From Coleofasciculus sp. FACHB-1120 (GTDB lineage Bacteria > Cyanobacteriota > Cyanobacteriia > Cyanobacteriales > FACHB-T130), in the NCBI RefSeq assembly GCF_014698845.1, contig NZ_JACJTV010000024.1, positions 23,231 to 87,230 on the forward strand: a DNA stretch of 64,000 bases, in the 5' to 3' direction. The position numbers and the translations under genes were made by a program. Positions 27,145-35,912 of this stretch are shown in pieces (within the stretch, counting starts at the first letter, position 1; every line of letters begins with the position of its first letter). A model generated the notes under the pieces. The model was not told where the DNA came from. It saw nothing but the letters and a program-made list of their open reading frames with translations, and did not search any database.

Positions 27145-28827
27145 ATGCTCGCAAAAGCTCCACTGAAACGCCTACGTTGGCAACGAACGAAATATACTCC
27201 CCTTGCTCGTCAACTAGACATTTTTGGAGCGGCAGCAGAGTGGGTGTTTTATTTATGGTGGGATAGTATCTTTAGAAATACTTCCCCTTTACATAAAAAG
27301 CGTCGGGCACAGTGGTTAGTTGAAACTTTACTAGATTTAGGTCCAACTTTTATTAAGATTGGGCAAGCATTATCTACCCGCGCGGATTTGCTGCCTCTAG
27401 AATATGTAGAAGCGTTGGGACAACTACAGGATCGGGTTCCGGAATTTAATGCCGAGCAAGCAGTCGCGCTTATTGAATCTGAACTCGATAATTCAATTCA
27501 TGCCCTGTATCGGGAGTTCGATCGTTTTCCGATTGCTGCGGCTAGCTTAGGACAAGTCCATAAAGCACGGCTGCATACGGGTGAAGATGTCGTTGTCAAA
27601 GTACAACGTCCGGGATTAGAAAGGTTATTTAAATTAGATTTTCAAGCTCTGGGTAGGCTTGTCCGTTTTTCGCGGCGCTATATGCCCTGGACAAGGAAAT
27701 ATGAATTAGAAGCGATTTATAGTGAATTTTTTAATCTTCTTTATCAAGAAATTGATTATATTCAAGAAGGCAAAAATGCTGAACGTTTTGCTGCCAATTT
27801 CCTTGGTTATCCTCGAATTCTGATTCCCAAAGTTTACTGGCGTTACACAACTACCAAAATTTTAACTGTAGAATATTTACCTGGAATCAAAGTAAGCGAT
27901 CGCAAAACAATTGAAGCCTGTGGATTAGACCCGAAAAGAATCAACCAACTTGGCATTTGTTGCTATTTAAAACAACTCTTGCAAGATGGTTTTTTTCAGG
28001 CAGATCCTCATCCTGGAAATATGGCAGTCAGCCAGGATGGCAGCTTAATTTTTTATGACTTTGGGATGATGGCAGAACTCAAGTCCATTGCCAAAGACCA
28101 AATGATTAGAACCTTTTTTGCTGTCTTAAAAAAGGATACAGACGAAGTATTGGATACTTTAATTGATATGGGTTTAGTAGTGCCCGTCTCGGATATGACT
28201 CCGGTACGAAGATTATTAACTTTTATTTTAGATAAGTTCACTGAAAAACCGATTGATGTCAAAGCTTTTAGTGAAATGAGTACCGAAGTTTATGCCATGT
28301 TTGAGCAGCAACCCTTTCGCTTGCCTGCCCAGATGACGTTTATTTTAAAGGCATTAACCACACTCGATGGGATCGCTAGGACACTCGATCCTGAATATAA
28401 TCCAGTAGCAGCGGCTCAACCTTTTATTAAAAGTATTACTGTCTCTCAAGCTAAGGGAAATCTAATCGGGGAACTTGCCCGACAAGCAAAAAATTTTATT
28501 GGTTATAAATTGCGACAGCCAAAAGCTTCGGAAATTTTAATCCGGCGCTTAGAAGAACGAATTGAACAGGGAGAGTTACAACTGCGGGTGCGAACCCTTG
28601 AAAGCGATCGCATCCTCAAACGGATTAATTTAGCCCTAAAAAGCCTAATTTATGCTTGCTTAACAGGTTTTACCCTCCTGTCGGCGGCAGTGCTGCTGGC
28701 GCTACCTTCCTATAGTAGTTGGGCGATCGCTATTTTTGGCTTATCAGGTCTATGGTTCTTGGTGTTGCTACGCTCTCTCTTCAATTTAGGCCTGAAAGAA
28801 AAAATAGACAAACTCGCTGAAAAATAG
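27145..28827 (+). CDS. ABC1/UbiB (AarF) family atypical kinase
   Basis: A 560-aa protein of the ABC1/UbiB family, kinase-fold ATPases linked to prenylquinone metabolism in bacteria, mitochondria and plastids. The family's KxGQ motif is in PTFIKIGQALSTRADLLP (about residue 70), the alanine-rich loop is FPIAAASLGQVHKARL, and the catalytic and metal residues are in QADPHPGN and YDFGMM. Two C-terminal TM helices (about 500-545) anchor it. The gene ends at a strong terminator that abuts the left attachment site of the element. Confidence 0.92.
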   Translation: MLAKAPLKRLRWQRTKYTPLARQLDIFGAAAEWVFYLWWDSIFRNTSPLHKKRRAQWLVETLLDLGPTFIKIGQALSTRADLLPLEYVEALGQLQDRVPEFNAEQAVALIESELDNSIHALYREFDRFPIAAASLGQVHKARLHTGEDVVVKVQRPGLERLFKLDFQALGRLVRFSRRYMPWTRKYELEAIYSEFFNLLYQEIDYIQEGKNAERFAANFLGYPRILIPKVYWRYTTTKILTVEYLPGIKVSDRKTIEACGLDPKRINQLGICCYLKQLLQDGFFQADPHPGNMAVSQDGSLIFYDFGMMAELKSIAKDQMIRTFFAVLKKDTDEVLDTLIDMGLVVPVSDMTPVRRLLTFILDKFTEKPIDVKAFSEMSTEVYAMFEQQPFRLPAQMTFILKALTTLDGIARTLDPEYNPVAAAQPFIKSITVSQAKGNLIGELARQAKNFIGYKLRQPKASEILIRRLEERIEQGELQLRVRTLESDRILKRINLALKSLIYACLTGFTLLSAAVLLALPSYSSWAIAIFGLSGLWFLVLLRSLFNLGLKEKIDKLAEK

Positions 28828-28892
28828 CTGTTAGCCATTCCTTCTTTTCTCATCGAGTTCTAGTAACGATGAGAATTTACTCCCTTAACTTA

Positions 28893-28934
28893 AAAAGGCA
28901 AAATGCAAGAAGAACTTCTTGCATTTTGCCTTTT
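28893..28934. terminator. Terminator at the chromosome-element junction
   Basis: Two 20-base arms, perfectly complementary, at 28893-28912 and 28915-28934, with A-rich and T-rich ends so that it can work both ways. It ends one base before the attL core. Before integration it probably served both the UbiB-type gene and the convergent tRNA-Glu. Confidence 0.85.
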
Positions 28935-28958
28935 GATACCCCCAGGGGAATTCGAATC
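28935..28958. repeat. attL: 24-bp copy of the tRNA-Glu 3' end
   Basis: 24 bases identical to 51437-51460. They cover the acceptor 3' strand and T arm of tRNA-Glu (core GATACCCCCAGGGGAA...). The left copy stops after the T loop; the rest of the tRNA is absent here. Confidence 0.93.
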
Positions 28959-29017
28959 ACTCGCCTAATCTCCTGTAATTGCCTGCTGGTAAAGTGTCTA
29001 CCTGAACAATACCAGCT

Positions 29018-29037
29018 CTTGCCTAAAATTTAGCCTA
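29018..29037 (+). repeat. Left subterminal 20-bp repeat
   Basis: CTTGCCTAAAATTTAGCCTA, matching 51290-51309 at the other end in 18 of 20 positions and in the same orientation. A likely integrase or excisionase arm site. Confidence 0.6.
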
Positions 29038-29088
29038 AATCTTTCATTAGATGTCTTGCTGATTTGGCAATTAGAGCAAGGGCACAGA

Positions 29089-30003
29089 CTAAGGGTTTAA
29101 GTCGATCGCAATAGTCTGTTGCTTTCCGATGAGTTGCTCCTGCATGAGTTTCTGTGCTGCCATCTGTGAGTGAATCGAGGTGACGGTGATTGTCCCGGCA
29201 TGAATGCACGCTTCCCCAAAATTCTCTAAAAATTCCTCGCTAAAGTTCTTTAACTTCGGATCTTTGATTTTCTCAACCCGCTCCTCGACTTGTCCCGAAA
29301 AAGAGAAGCTAGGCCGCCCCTCATCTCCCCATTTAGTAAAGTTCTCTCCTAGTGCCTCTTTGAGGATGTTGTAGACCGGGCTACCGGGACGCTTCGCCCA
29401 CTTCCGCGTTCCCTGAAATGCTTTAATTGCTAGGGCATTGGTTAGCGTTGATAAAGCGCCTTGAGCAATAATCGCTAGTTGTTCGTAGATTTCCTCTTTG
29501 GCCTCTTCCGCTACGTTGGAAAGTACGACTTTGGCGACAGCGGGATTAAATGCAAAGGCCACCGTACCTGGTAAAGCCCCACAAATAAAGTAGCCCATCA
29601 ACTGACCGACGAGCGCCCCGGTCATGCCGTACAGTGCTTCTAATTTAGTCTCAAGCTGCTTATCTAGTTCTGCGTCTGTAACGTTCCAATTAAACGTATA
29701 GACGTACTGGATTGCTTTTAAGCCTAAGCTCCAAAGGACGGGAAGCGCCACGAGGATGGCTATCATTGCAATTCCAGCGAGTAAACTTCCGAACGCCCCC
29801 CCCGCCGCCATAATTAAAACACCGACAACTCCGACAACAGCAACGCCAGCAGCTAATGTCCCCGCAATGATTGTGTCCCGCATGGAAGCCCGGACAATCG
29901 GATTTCCATCCTTGCTAACTTTCCCATTCCCGGCGAAAGTTTGTTTTAATGAATCGCTGGTGCGATTACTAAAATACTGGTCAACGGTAATAGATAAAGG
30001 CAT
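29089..30003 (-). CDS. Element membrane protein
   Basis: A 304-aa protein with two strong hydrophobic segments at about 43-92 (TLAAGVAVVGVVGVLIMAAG, then SLLAGIAMIAILVALPVLW) and a third weaker pair near 130-150 (GALVGQLMGYFICGAL). The rest is helical and charged. It is the last gene of a six-gene leftward block whose members sit 2 bp apart or overlap. Role unknown; a virion or host membrane component is possible. Confidence 0.75.
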   Translation of the reverse strand: MPLSITVDQYFSNRTSDSLKQTFAGNGKVSKDGNPIVRASMRDTIIAGTLAAGVAVVGVVGVLIMAAGGAFGSLLAGIAMIAILVALPVLWSLGLKAIQYVYTFNWNVTDAELDKQLETKLEALYGMTGALVGQLMGYFICGALPGTVAFAFNPAVAKVVLSNVAEEAKEEIYEQLAIIAQGALSTLTNALAIKAFQGTRKWAKRPGSPVYNILKEALGENFTKWGDEGRPSFSFSGQVEERVEKIKDPKLKNFSEEFLENFGEACIHAGTITVTSIHSQMAAQKLMQEQLIGKQQTIAIDLNP

Positions 30004-30005
30004 AA

Positions 30006-30263
30006 CTAAAGCTTTCTAATTTTGAATCTAGGTCTATTTTCCCCAGCTTTCCCTAACTTGCTTTTAAAATTTTCCTCTGCAAGCTTGAGTAGCATATCAA
30101 AGTCAGATGGTGGGAGTTTTCCTTTCTCTCCTTTTTTATCTAATAGCTTCCCTCTCGTTGGTTTATTTCCGCTGAATATTTCGGCGGCATCTCCAATTAA
30201 ATTTGCATCTTGCTTTAATCGTTCCTTCGCCTTTTTCTCCTGAGCGCTTAAACTTCCTGCCAT
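30006..30263 (-). CDS. Small basic element protein
   Basis: An 85-aa lysine-rich protein (SAQEKKAKERLKQD; KKGEKGKLPPSDFDMLLKLAEE; PRFKIRKL) with no recognised fold. It is tightly spaced within the leftward block, 2 bp from each neighbour. The charge would suit nucleic acid binding, but nothing proves it. Confidence 0.65.
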   Translation of the reverse strand: MAGSLSAQEKKAKERLKQDANLIGDAAEIFSGNKPTRGKLLDKKGEKGKLPPSDFDMLLKLAEENFKSKLGKAGENRPRFKIRKL

Positions 30264-30265
30264 AT

Positions 30266-31990
30266 TTACTGCCTCGTAAAAAAGTTTGCTGATATCATTC
30301 TCGCCGCTTGGAGAAGGTCTGTCACTATTTCACTGAATGAGTGCTTTCCTGTCCACTCCTCAGTCACAACCTTATGTTTTGAGGGTTGCAGTAGTCGAAT
30401 TAAACTTGCTTCTTCTTCTTGGGTTAAGTCTTTTCCCGGTAGCTGAATTTGTATCGGGATTTCATGAGTCACATTTTTAGTGTCATAGTCCAGATACTCT
30501 TGTATATCTGCTGCGACTGCGTAAGCCTTCGCTGCATCGAGTTTAGTAGAAGATGCTTCTACTAATGTTTTGAGCTGCACATCAAACATTAAATTTAAAC
30601 TTTTTAACATTTCCGTTTGCAGCACAATTGATTCTTTCATCGTCTCTGCGACGTTAGGAAGAACAATCTTTTTATACTGTTTTCCTTCCTTGCCGGGGTC
30701 AGTGTCTTCAACTTCGATTACTTGGTGCCAAGTGCCCATCGTGGCGGCTTGTTGCTCTGTCTGCCAAGCGACCAGCTCAGCTAATGAGGTTATTTTTCGT
30801 CGCTTATCCGGAATGATAAAATCAAAAACTTTTGCCCAAATCCCCGATTTTTCAGGTTTGATTACCGTGTCGGGGGCATCAATTGGGAACGAATCAATTC
30901 CTATCATTTCATTGGCTCGATTCACTTGTTCAGTTGCAATTTTTAGAGCTTCTGCAAGGTCTTTCGGGCGAAGTGTTTTAGATTGCTCTCCCTTTTTATC
31001 GGGATTAATATCAAATATTTTTATTGGCTGAGCTTCACCGATTCTTTGTAGTAATAGTCTAAGCAGGCGCTTGACTTCTTCTAAGTCACGGTCATTTTTA
31101 TCTTGAGTTGGGCTGGGTGGGCAGCATCCCATACAGTTACATTTCCTTTTAGGTGGAGGTGGAGGCGGCGGCGGTGGTGAAGGAGGCTTATCACCACACG
31201 GACTACTGATATTGATTAAATAATTCCCATACTGCCCAAAAGCAGTATTATCTGTAGTTCCCTGATAGACCCATTGCGGTCCCTCTTGACAACCTGGATA
31301 ATCTCCATTTGTGAAATAACACATATTCGCTTCGCCAACCATCCAAACGATGCCAATTTGACAGGTTGGAGAGCTTGGTAAGTCAACTGTGTTATCTGGT
31401 AAATCACCGCCCAGAACGTACAGACCGGGATAAACAGCCGGTGGTAATCGTTCTACATAGATTTCTAAATTTCTGCCACTAATACCATCATTGCCAAAAT
31501 TCACAGCGTCCGTCGCCGTTTTAATCAATCCGGCTTTCTTAATTTGGGCCGCTTCCTCTGCCCTGGTTCCGCGTGGAATTGTCGTGTATCCATCTCCCGT
31601 GTATACAATTTCGTCGCCATTTGTCACCCAGGAATAATTCCCTCCATTTGGGCCACTGCATTGATTCGCTGTTGGCGGCGGCGGCGGCGGCACGTCTTCA
31701 TCTGGCGGTTCATATTTGCTTGGAGGTTTTGGCGGTCGGCACTCTGGCTTAATTGCAATTACTTCCACTGTTGGCAGCTTCACAAATCCTAAAGTTGGCG
31801 TGAGTTTAATCCCCCTAGCACACTCATCAAAAACGATTTCCGGATCTAAAGCTACCGGCGTTTTAGAAAATGGCTGTCCTCCACAGTAGAGTGAGTCCGG
31901 ATATCTCGCACAGTCACGCGGATCGGCCGGTTCATCCGGCGTCACATAAAACGGTGTGTTTGGGATTTGTCTTAAATGCTCGTATGCCAT
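30266..31990 (-). CDS. Large modular protein with polyproline linkers
   Basis: A 574-aa protein built of segments separated by proline runs: an N-terminal part (1-90), a linker with PPPPPP near 100, a middle domain (about 110-270) with several cysteines and aromatic residues, a second linker of nine prolines followed by the Cys-rich KRKCNCMGCCPP (about 280-292), then a helical C-terminal half (about 300-574). No signal peptide or TM. I recognise no family. Its length, modular shape and position in a block with a C1q-like protein suggest a structural (virion surface) role. Confidence 0.7.
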   Translation of the reverse strand: MAYEHLRQIPNTPFYVTPDEPADPRDCARYPDSLYCGGQPFSKTPVALDPEIVFDECARGIKLTPTLGFVKLPTVEVIAIKPECRPPKPPSKYEPPDEDVPPPPPPTANQCSGPNGGNYSWVTNGDEIVYTGDGYTTIPRGTRAEEAAQIKKAGLIKTATDAVNFGNDGISGRNLEIYVERLPPAVYPGLYVLGGDLPDNTVDLPSSPTCQIGIVWMVGEANMCYFTNGDYPGCQEGPQWVYQGTTDNTAFGQYGNYLINISSPCGDKPPSPPPPPPPPPKRKCNCMGCCPPSPTQDKNDRDLEEVKRLLRLLLQRIGEAQPIKIFDINPDKKGEQSKTLRPKDLAEALKIATEQVNRANEMIGIDSFPIDAPDTVIKPEKSGIWAKVFDFIIPDKRRKITSLAELVAWQTEQQAATMGTWHQVIEVEDTDPGKEGKQYKKIVLPNVAETMKESIVLQTEMLKSLNLMFDVQLKTLVEASSTKLDAAKAYAVAADIQEYLDYDTKNVTHEIPIQIQLPGKDLTQEEEASLIRLLQPSKHKVVTEEWTGKHSFSEIVTDLLQAARMISANFFTRQ

Positions 31991-32238
31991 CAGTCCCTCA
32001 CATACAGCGTGTCAATTTGGCGGCCTGGGGCTTCTTCACGGAGAGAGCGAATAATAAGCGATCGCTCCCAGCGCATCGTTCCCGTAACTGACCGAGCTGG
32101 ATAGAAAAATACGCCTCTTGCTGGCGGCGGCGGTTTTAAGTGTCGTTGTTCAAAATTTGCGTGGTCTAGCTCTCCACATTTATATGGCGCGTACTCTTCC
32201 CGATAAATTCCTCTTTGAAACTGGTTAATATCAATCAT
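31990..32238 (-). CDS. Small element protein in the structural block
   Basis: An 82-aa protein (MIDINQFQRGIYREEYAPYKCGEL...) with no recognised domain. Its start overlaps the upstream gene's stop by four bases (32235-32238) and its stop shares one base with the next start (31990), so it is translationally coupled to both. Confidence 0.7.
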   Translation of the reverse strand: MIDINQFQRGIYREEYAPYKCGELDHANFEQRHLKPPPPARGVFFYPARSVTGTMRWERSLIIRSLREEAPGRQIDTLYVRD

Positions 32239-33305
32239 TTATCTTTAACGATTCTTAAAGTTGTTGGCGTGGTAGCTCCTGCTAATTTTGTCGCTGTTGA
32301 GCCAGTGAAATTTGCGGTACAGCGAGACTTTATCGTATCTCCTACATTTAGTTGAACAGTAATCTGTCCACTAATAAAAACGCTTGCTGTTCCAGTTGAA
32401 TGAATAGAACGTTGAAACGAGTAACTAGTTGAATTTAAAATTATTGCTATGCTGTGGTCGCCAGCGGTAACTGTTCCCGCCGTGGACATTAAGTGGCAAT
32501 TAAAATTAATTGTATAAATCCCTGCCTCTGAACAGGTAAAAGTAGTCCCATCCCAAGTGCCAAAAAGGTCTAGGATTTCGCTAGTGTAATTTATCTCCGT
32601 AGCGACTCCATTAGATAGAGTTAAGTCACTAACACGTTGAGCAATAACAACGGGTACAGATAAACCTAATAAAGTTCTGATTTCAGCGGCGTTTGCTTTT
32701 TCAAGCAAACTTAAGCCAAAATCTTGTAAATCTAAACCGGCAATTTGTTCTAGGTTGTCCGAAGTATTCACAATCGTCACCTCTTTGACTACGTTCGCAT
32801 ATATCAGAACATCGTCAAGAGGTGCGATCCAACCGAATCCGACATCTTGAATTTGTACGCCAAGCTTTGCAACTTCCCCAGCTTCAATCGCTAAACCTTC
32901 CGTAAAGAAGGCCATCAGGTCTGCATCAACATAGGGCAAATCGCCCCGATTAACTAAACTAACAGTCCCCTTTCGGTTCCAGTTCAGCCCATCGGTCTGA
33001 ACCATTAAGTTCAGATGCTTTCTTGGTGACTTCCACTCTAAGTTTCTTAAAGCTGTATTAATTTCTAAATTGGTTGATAACTCGTTAAATTCTGGAATCT
33101 CAACCTCTGCTGTTGAATTAATATCAATCGTTGCCTTAAACGATTTGATATAACGGTTAATCTCGACGTGATAACCGGCCTGTCTATAAGCAATTTCCTT
33201 GTTTGTCAATTCTGTACTGTATAGCTCGATGACATTTTGCAAGTCCTCCGCTTTTAGCTTCCGATTAATAACCGTTGTATTTTTGTAGGTAATCGTTTCA
33301 AACAT
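32235..33305 (-). CDS. Protein with C-terminal C1q/TNF-like beta-sandwich domain
   Basis: A 356-aa protein. The C-terminal 140 residues (about 218-356) look like a C1q/TNF-like domain: LDLFGTWDGTTFTCSEAGIYTINFNCHL with the conserved G-x-Y-x-x-x-F core, then HSIAIILNSTSY, ASVFISGQITVQLNVGDTI. Such trimeric domains are common at the tips of phage fibres and spikes. Before it comes LLEKANAAEIRTLLGLS, a segment often seen as a joint in phage fibres. The N-terminal 200 residues are unassigned. A receptor-binding or spike role is the best guess. Confidence 0.75.
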   Translation of the reverse strand: MFETITYKNTTVINRKLKAEDLQNVIELYSTELTNKEIAYRQAGYHVEINRYIKSFKATIDINSTAEVEIPEFNELSTNLEINTALRNLEWKSPRKHLNLMVQTDGLNWNRKGTVSLVNRGDLPYVDADLMAFFTEGLAIEAGEVAKLGVQIQDVGFGWIAPLDDVLIYANVVKEVTIVNTSDNLEQIAGLDLQDFGLSLLEKANAAEIRTLLGLSVPVVIAQRVSDLTLSNGVATEINYTSEILDLFGTWDGTTFTCSEAGIYTINFNCHLMSTAGTVTAGDHSIAIILNSTSYSFQRSIHSTGTASVFISGQITVQLNVGDTIKSRCTANFTGSTATKLAGATTPTTLRIVKDK

Positions 33306-33306
33306 A

Positions 33307-33810
33307 TCAAGTTAATAGATAAGAAATTGCGGTGAATGTTGGCTTACCGTCTGAAGTTACACCCGGACTTATAGGGAGTTCAACGGAACCCGAAAAGACA
33401 TTCGGGTTAATGTCAAAGTTTCCATTTATCCTATCTGCACCAGAGGGATTTTTTGTGGAATCCCTTTCAAGTTCCTGAGCGTATAAAACAACCTCTATCA
33501 AATAAGCTGCAAAGTTTCCACTTTTGAAAGTTCCATTACTTCCGGGGGTAAATGTCACGCCGGATAGATAATCGGGTGTTGTATAAACGGATTCGCCGTT
33601 TTCATTTGTAACTCTGTTTACTGGAATCGATAAATTGCATCTAAATAAGGTGTCTGTTAGCGTATATCCCTGGATATAATTCTTTTGTGGTGCTGGGTTT
33701 CTTGCTGGAGTCGATTCCTGCTGTTTTCCAAAAGCTATAATTTCTAGTAAATGCGCTTCGAGCATTGCGGATTTAATTGTCCCACCAGTACCGGGCGTGA
33801 TAGCTGCCAT
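33307..33810 (-). CDS. Internally duplicated element protein
   Basis: A 167-aa protein made of two similar halves: ITPGTGGTIKSAMLEAHLLEII and FTPGSNGTFKSGNFAAYLIEVV start them, each followed by a Q-x-x-E stretch, an NP motif, an I-x-G step and a strand ending in LSIPV or ELPIS. No family recognised. It is the first gene of the leftward block; its ATG lies 12 bp from the ATG of the divergent gene at 33823. Confidence 0.75.
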   Translation of the reverse strand: MAAITPGTGGTIKSAMLEAHLLEIIAFGKQQESTPARNPAPQKNYIQGYTLTDTLFRCNLSIPVNRVTNENGESVYTTPDYLSGVTFTPGSNGTFKSGNFAAYLIEVVLYAQELERDSTKNPSGADRINGNFDINPNVFSGSVELPISPGVTSDGKPTFTAISYLLT

Positions 33811-33822
33811 AGGATAAGAATC

Positions 33823-34500
33823 ATGAGTAGTGATGAGATTATTTTAAGTGGTTCCGAGGAAACTTTAAAGCCAGTTATTACACTTCTTATTGGAATAAAT
33901 CAAATGCTACAAAAAAACGGGGGAAACGAATTTATTTCTACAGATAGCGCAGTTAAAAGAAGACATAAGCCTCAAATAAATTTGTTTTTTCAAGAAGAAG
34001 GAGTAAAAGATTCCTATCGTCGTTCAAAAGGTCATATAGGGTTCCGTATCATGAATAAAGAGAGCGAATCCATTACCAATCAAGAATTAAAAGCAGTCGC
34101 ATCTATTATTAAAAGAAAGTTTGCTGGTGGAGGCGGATTTGTTTGGAATAAAGGAAAAATCATGTGTTCCTATAGTGATTGGGATTTAGGATATCAACTT
34201 CAGTTACTTTGCCAGTCCGAAGCCGAAGGAAAACGGGTAATCGAGCAAGTTTTAGATATTAGAGGTCATTCACCAGAATGGGAAAATATGACTATTAACA
34301 GGAATGCAGCCCCAGAAAAAGCCTTTCCTAACACAAAAAGAAAGAGAATTATTTTAGGAAAATCTGTCGATGCCCCTAATCGCAGACCTGTTGTAAAAGT
34401 TAAGTTCCAGTACGCGACGCTCACTTTACACGGTCTAGTTAATCCCATTTGTCTTGTGGATCGGTCAAATCGCTTCTCTAATCCAATAGAGCGGGGATAG
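33823..34500 (+). CDS. Conserved phage-region hypothetical protein
   Basis: A 225-aa protein from ATG 33823, preceded by AGGA. The longer frame from 33751 runs antisense into the neighbour and is unlikely. It contains SKGHIGFRIMNKESE, FAGGGGFVWNKGKIMCSYSDWD and LQLLCQSEAEGKRVIEQVLD, a pattern I recall from cyanobacterial phage-like regions, without a known function. A terminator hairpin follows. Confidence 0.7.
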   Translation: MSSDEIILSGSEETLKPVITLLIGINQMLQKNGGNEFISTDSAVKRRHKPQINLFFQEEGVKDSYRRSKGHIGFRIMNKESESITNQELKAVASIIKRKFAGGGGFVWNKGKIMCSYSDWDLGYQLQLLCQSEAEGKRVIEQVLDIRGHSPEWENMTINRNAAPEKAFPNTKRKRIILGKSVDAPNRRPVVKVKFQYATLTLHGLVNPICLVDRSNRFSNPIERG

Positions 34501-34562
34501 CTCCTTACTGACTATCTAGTAAAAATGCTTTGAGTGTTTCTAATTATAGTGGTAATCATTCT

Positions 34563-34590
34563 CCCAAAGGTTAACCTTTGAGGCTTTTCT
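34563..34590 (+). terminator. Terminator after the 225-aa gene
   Basis: A perfect 16-bp palindrome CAAAGGTTAACCTTTG (34565-34580), followed by AGGCTTTTCTTTT. Confidence 0.6.
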
Positions 34591-34601
34591 TTTATCCGTC
34601 T

Positions 34602-34626
34602 AAAACCCTTGCTGCGTAAGGGTTTT
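34602..34626. terminator. Second hairpin ahead of the rightward block
   Basis: AAAACCCTT pairs with AAGGGTTTT (9 bp, 7-base loop). The A/T ends fit a two-way terminator. Confidence 0.55.
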
Positions 34627-34695
34627 CACGGATTGACGAGAACGATTATCCAATGGCATCTTTAAGGCATCCTTTAAATCAAATTTGAACAAGAT

Positions 34696-35064
34696 ATGGC
34701 TGACCTTTCTTTTGAAGCTTTGGAATCACAAAATGAAGTCCCACAAGGAAGCTTTATTGTTACAAACGGTAAAGTTTTACTAGATATTGGTGCTTTCATC
34801 GGTCGCCCGGTTGCCGCCCTAAGCGAATCGGCAGTAGTGGATTTGGTCTATCAATTAATCAAAGCTGGCGCAGCGGCTCAAACTGCGATTAATGCTGGAG
34901 ATGGTCAACCTCTTCCCCCTGGAGAGCGATTAGCCGCCTTCGCTGCCCCTGCAATCCAACCGCCTCGGACAAATCACGAGGGGCAGCTCTACGCGCTGGC
35001 AACTGGCAGCGTTACCGCTGTTCTCCCGATCCAAGTCGGGGCCGCTCAAGCTCCGAAGCAATAA
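34696..35064 (+). CDS. Small Ala-rich element protein
   Basis: A 122-aa protein, alanine-rich, with strands and helices (VPQGSFIVTNGKVLLDIGAF; AALSESAVVDLVYQLIKAGAAAQTAINAGDGQPLP). No TM and no recognised family. First of the rightward block 34696-38591. Its composition would suit an abundant virion or scaffold protein, but this is only a suggestion. Confidence 0.7.
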   Translation: MADLSFEALESQNEVPQGSFIVTNGKVLLDIGAFIGRPVAALSESAVVDLVYQLIKAGAAAQTAINAGDGQPLPPGERLAAFAAPAIQPPRTNHEGQLYALATGSVTAVLPIQVGAAQAPKQ

Positions 35065-35097
35065 GCAGAGGGGATTATTAATTAGGGATTAAAAAAA

Positions 35098-35661
35098 ATG
35101 GGAAGACGATTTTCACGGCTAGACTATGCCACAAAAGTTTTGAAGGCAACTGGCGGGGCTATCGATAATTACAAGGCTTTCAAAGCAGGCACTGCGGATT
35201 ACGACGTTGAGGGACAAAAAAGGAACGGTACGGTTCGGATTGGCGTTCGCCCCTTTGGGATTTTAGTTGCCTCTCCCGCAGCGCCTACTATTTATCCTTC
35301 CAGTTTGAGCGGGCGAGCTGATGGGCAGATTACAGCAAACGGATTAAGCAAACTGACTCTTTCGCATCGCGACGCCGATGATGTAAATGCTTCGGGAGCG
35401 GGTTTTAATTCGGCGAAAATTATTGTTCAAGTAGCCGCAGGCGCAACTACTTCAAAAATTAGCCAAATTACAAAGCTTTCTTACGACAAAACTCCGACCG
35501 AATCTTATACCATTCCATTCGGGGCAGTTGATGCGGATGCCGCAACTGAGGGGGTTTACGAAGCTTTTCAGCGATTAGCTGGACAGGTCGCTGCGGTCGC
35601 GCCGGCTGCCGGTACTTCTCGTCGCGTGAGTTTTCGAGCGGAGAAATTCAGACAGAGATAG
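35098..35661 (+). CDS. Candidate virion protein
   Basis: A 187-aa protein with a basic start (MGRRFSRLDYATKVLKATGG) and a long strand-rich body (GTVRIGVRPFGILVASPAAPTI, KLTLSHRDADD, AKIIVQVAAGATTSKISQ) ending in a basic tail (RRVSFRAEKFRQR). The composition (Ala/Gly/Thr-rich, strand-rich, basic ends) would fit a coat protein, and it sits with other candidate structural genes, but I recognise no capsid fold. Confidence 0.65.
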   Translation: MGRRFSRLDYATKVLKATGGAIDNYKAFKAGTADYDVEGQKRNGTVRIGVRPFGILVASPAAPTIYPSSLSGRADGQITANGLSKLTLSHRDADDVNASGAGFNSAKIIVQVAAGATTSKISQITKLSYDKTPTESYTIPFGAVDADAATEGVYEAFQRLAGQVAAVAPAAGTSRRVSFRAEKFRQR

Positions 35662-35666
35662 AGAAA

Positions 35667-35912
35667 ATGATGCAGATCCAGGAATCTCAAATTGAGAGCG
35701 CTTGTGCTTTGAGTACGATAATCATTCCCAATTTAGGGATTGATTTAGAGCGGGAATTCCGCAAAGTGTTTGAAGTCAATCAAGCGCTTTCTCTCTTCCT
35801 GGCAGGTGAAATGGATATGGAAACTTATTTGGATATCTGCGAATTTTGGGAGCAAGATATGGATCGATACTTGCTTGTTGCCGATGCCAATTTGCAACTA
35901 CTGGGTTTTTAA
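35667..35912 (+). CDS. Small acidic element protein
   Basis: An 81-aa helical acidic protein (DLEREFRKVFEVNQALSLFLAGEMDMETYLDICEFWEQDMDRYL). The stop at 35910-35912 directly precedes the next ATG at 35913. The start may be 35667 or 35670. Function unknown. Confidence 0.7.
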   Translation: MMQIQESQIESACALSTIIIPNLGIDLEREFRKVFEVNQALSLFLAGEMDMETYLDICEFWEQDMDRYLLVADANLQLLGF

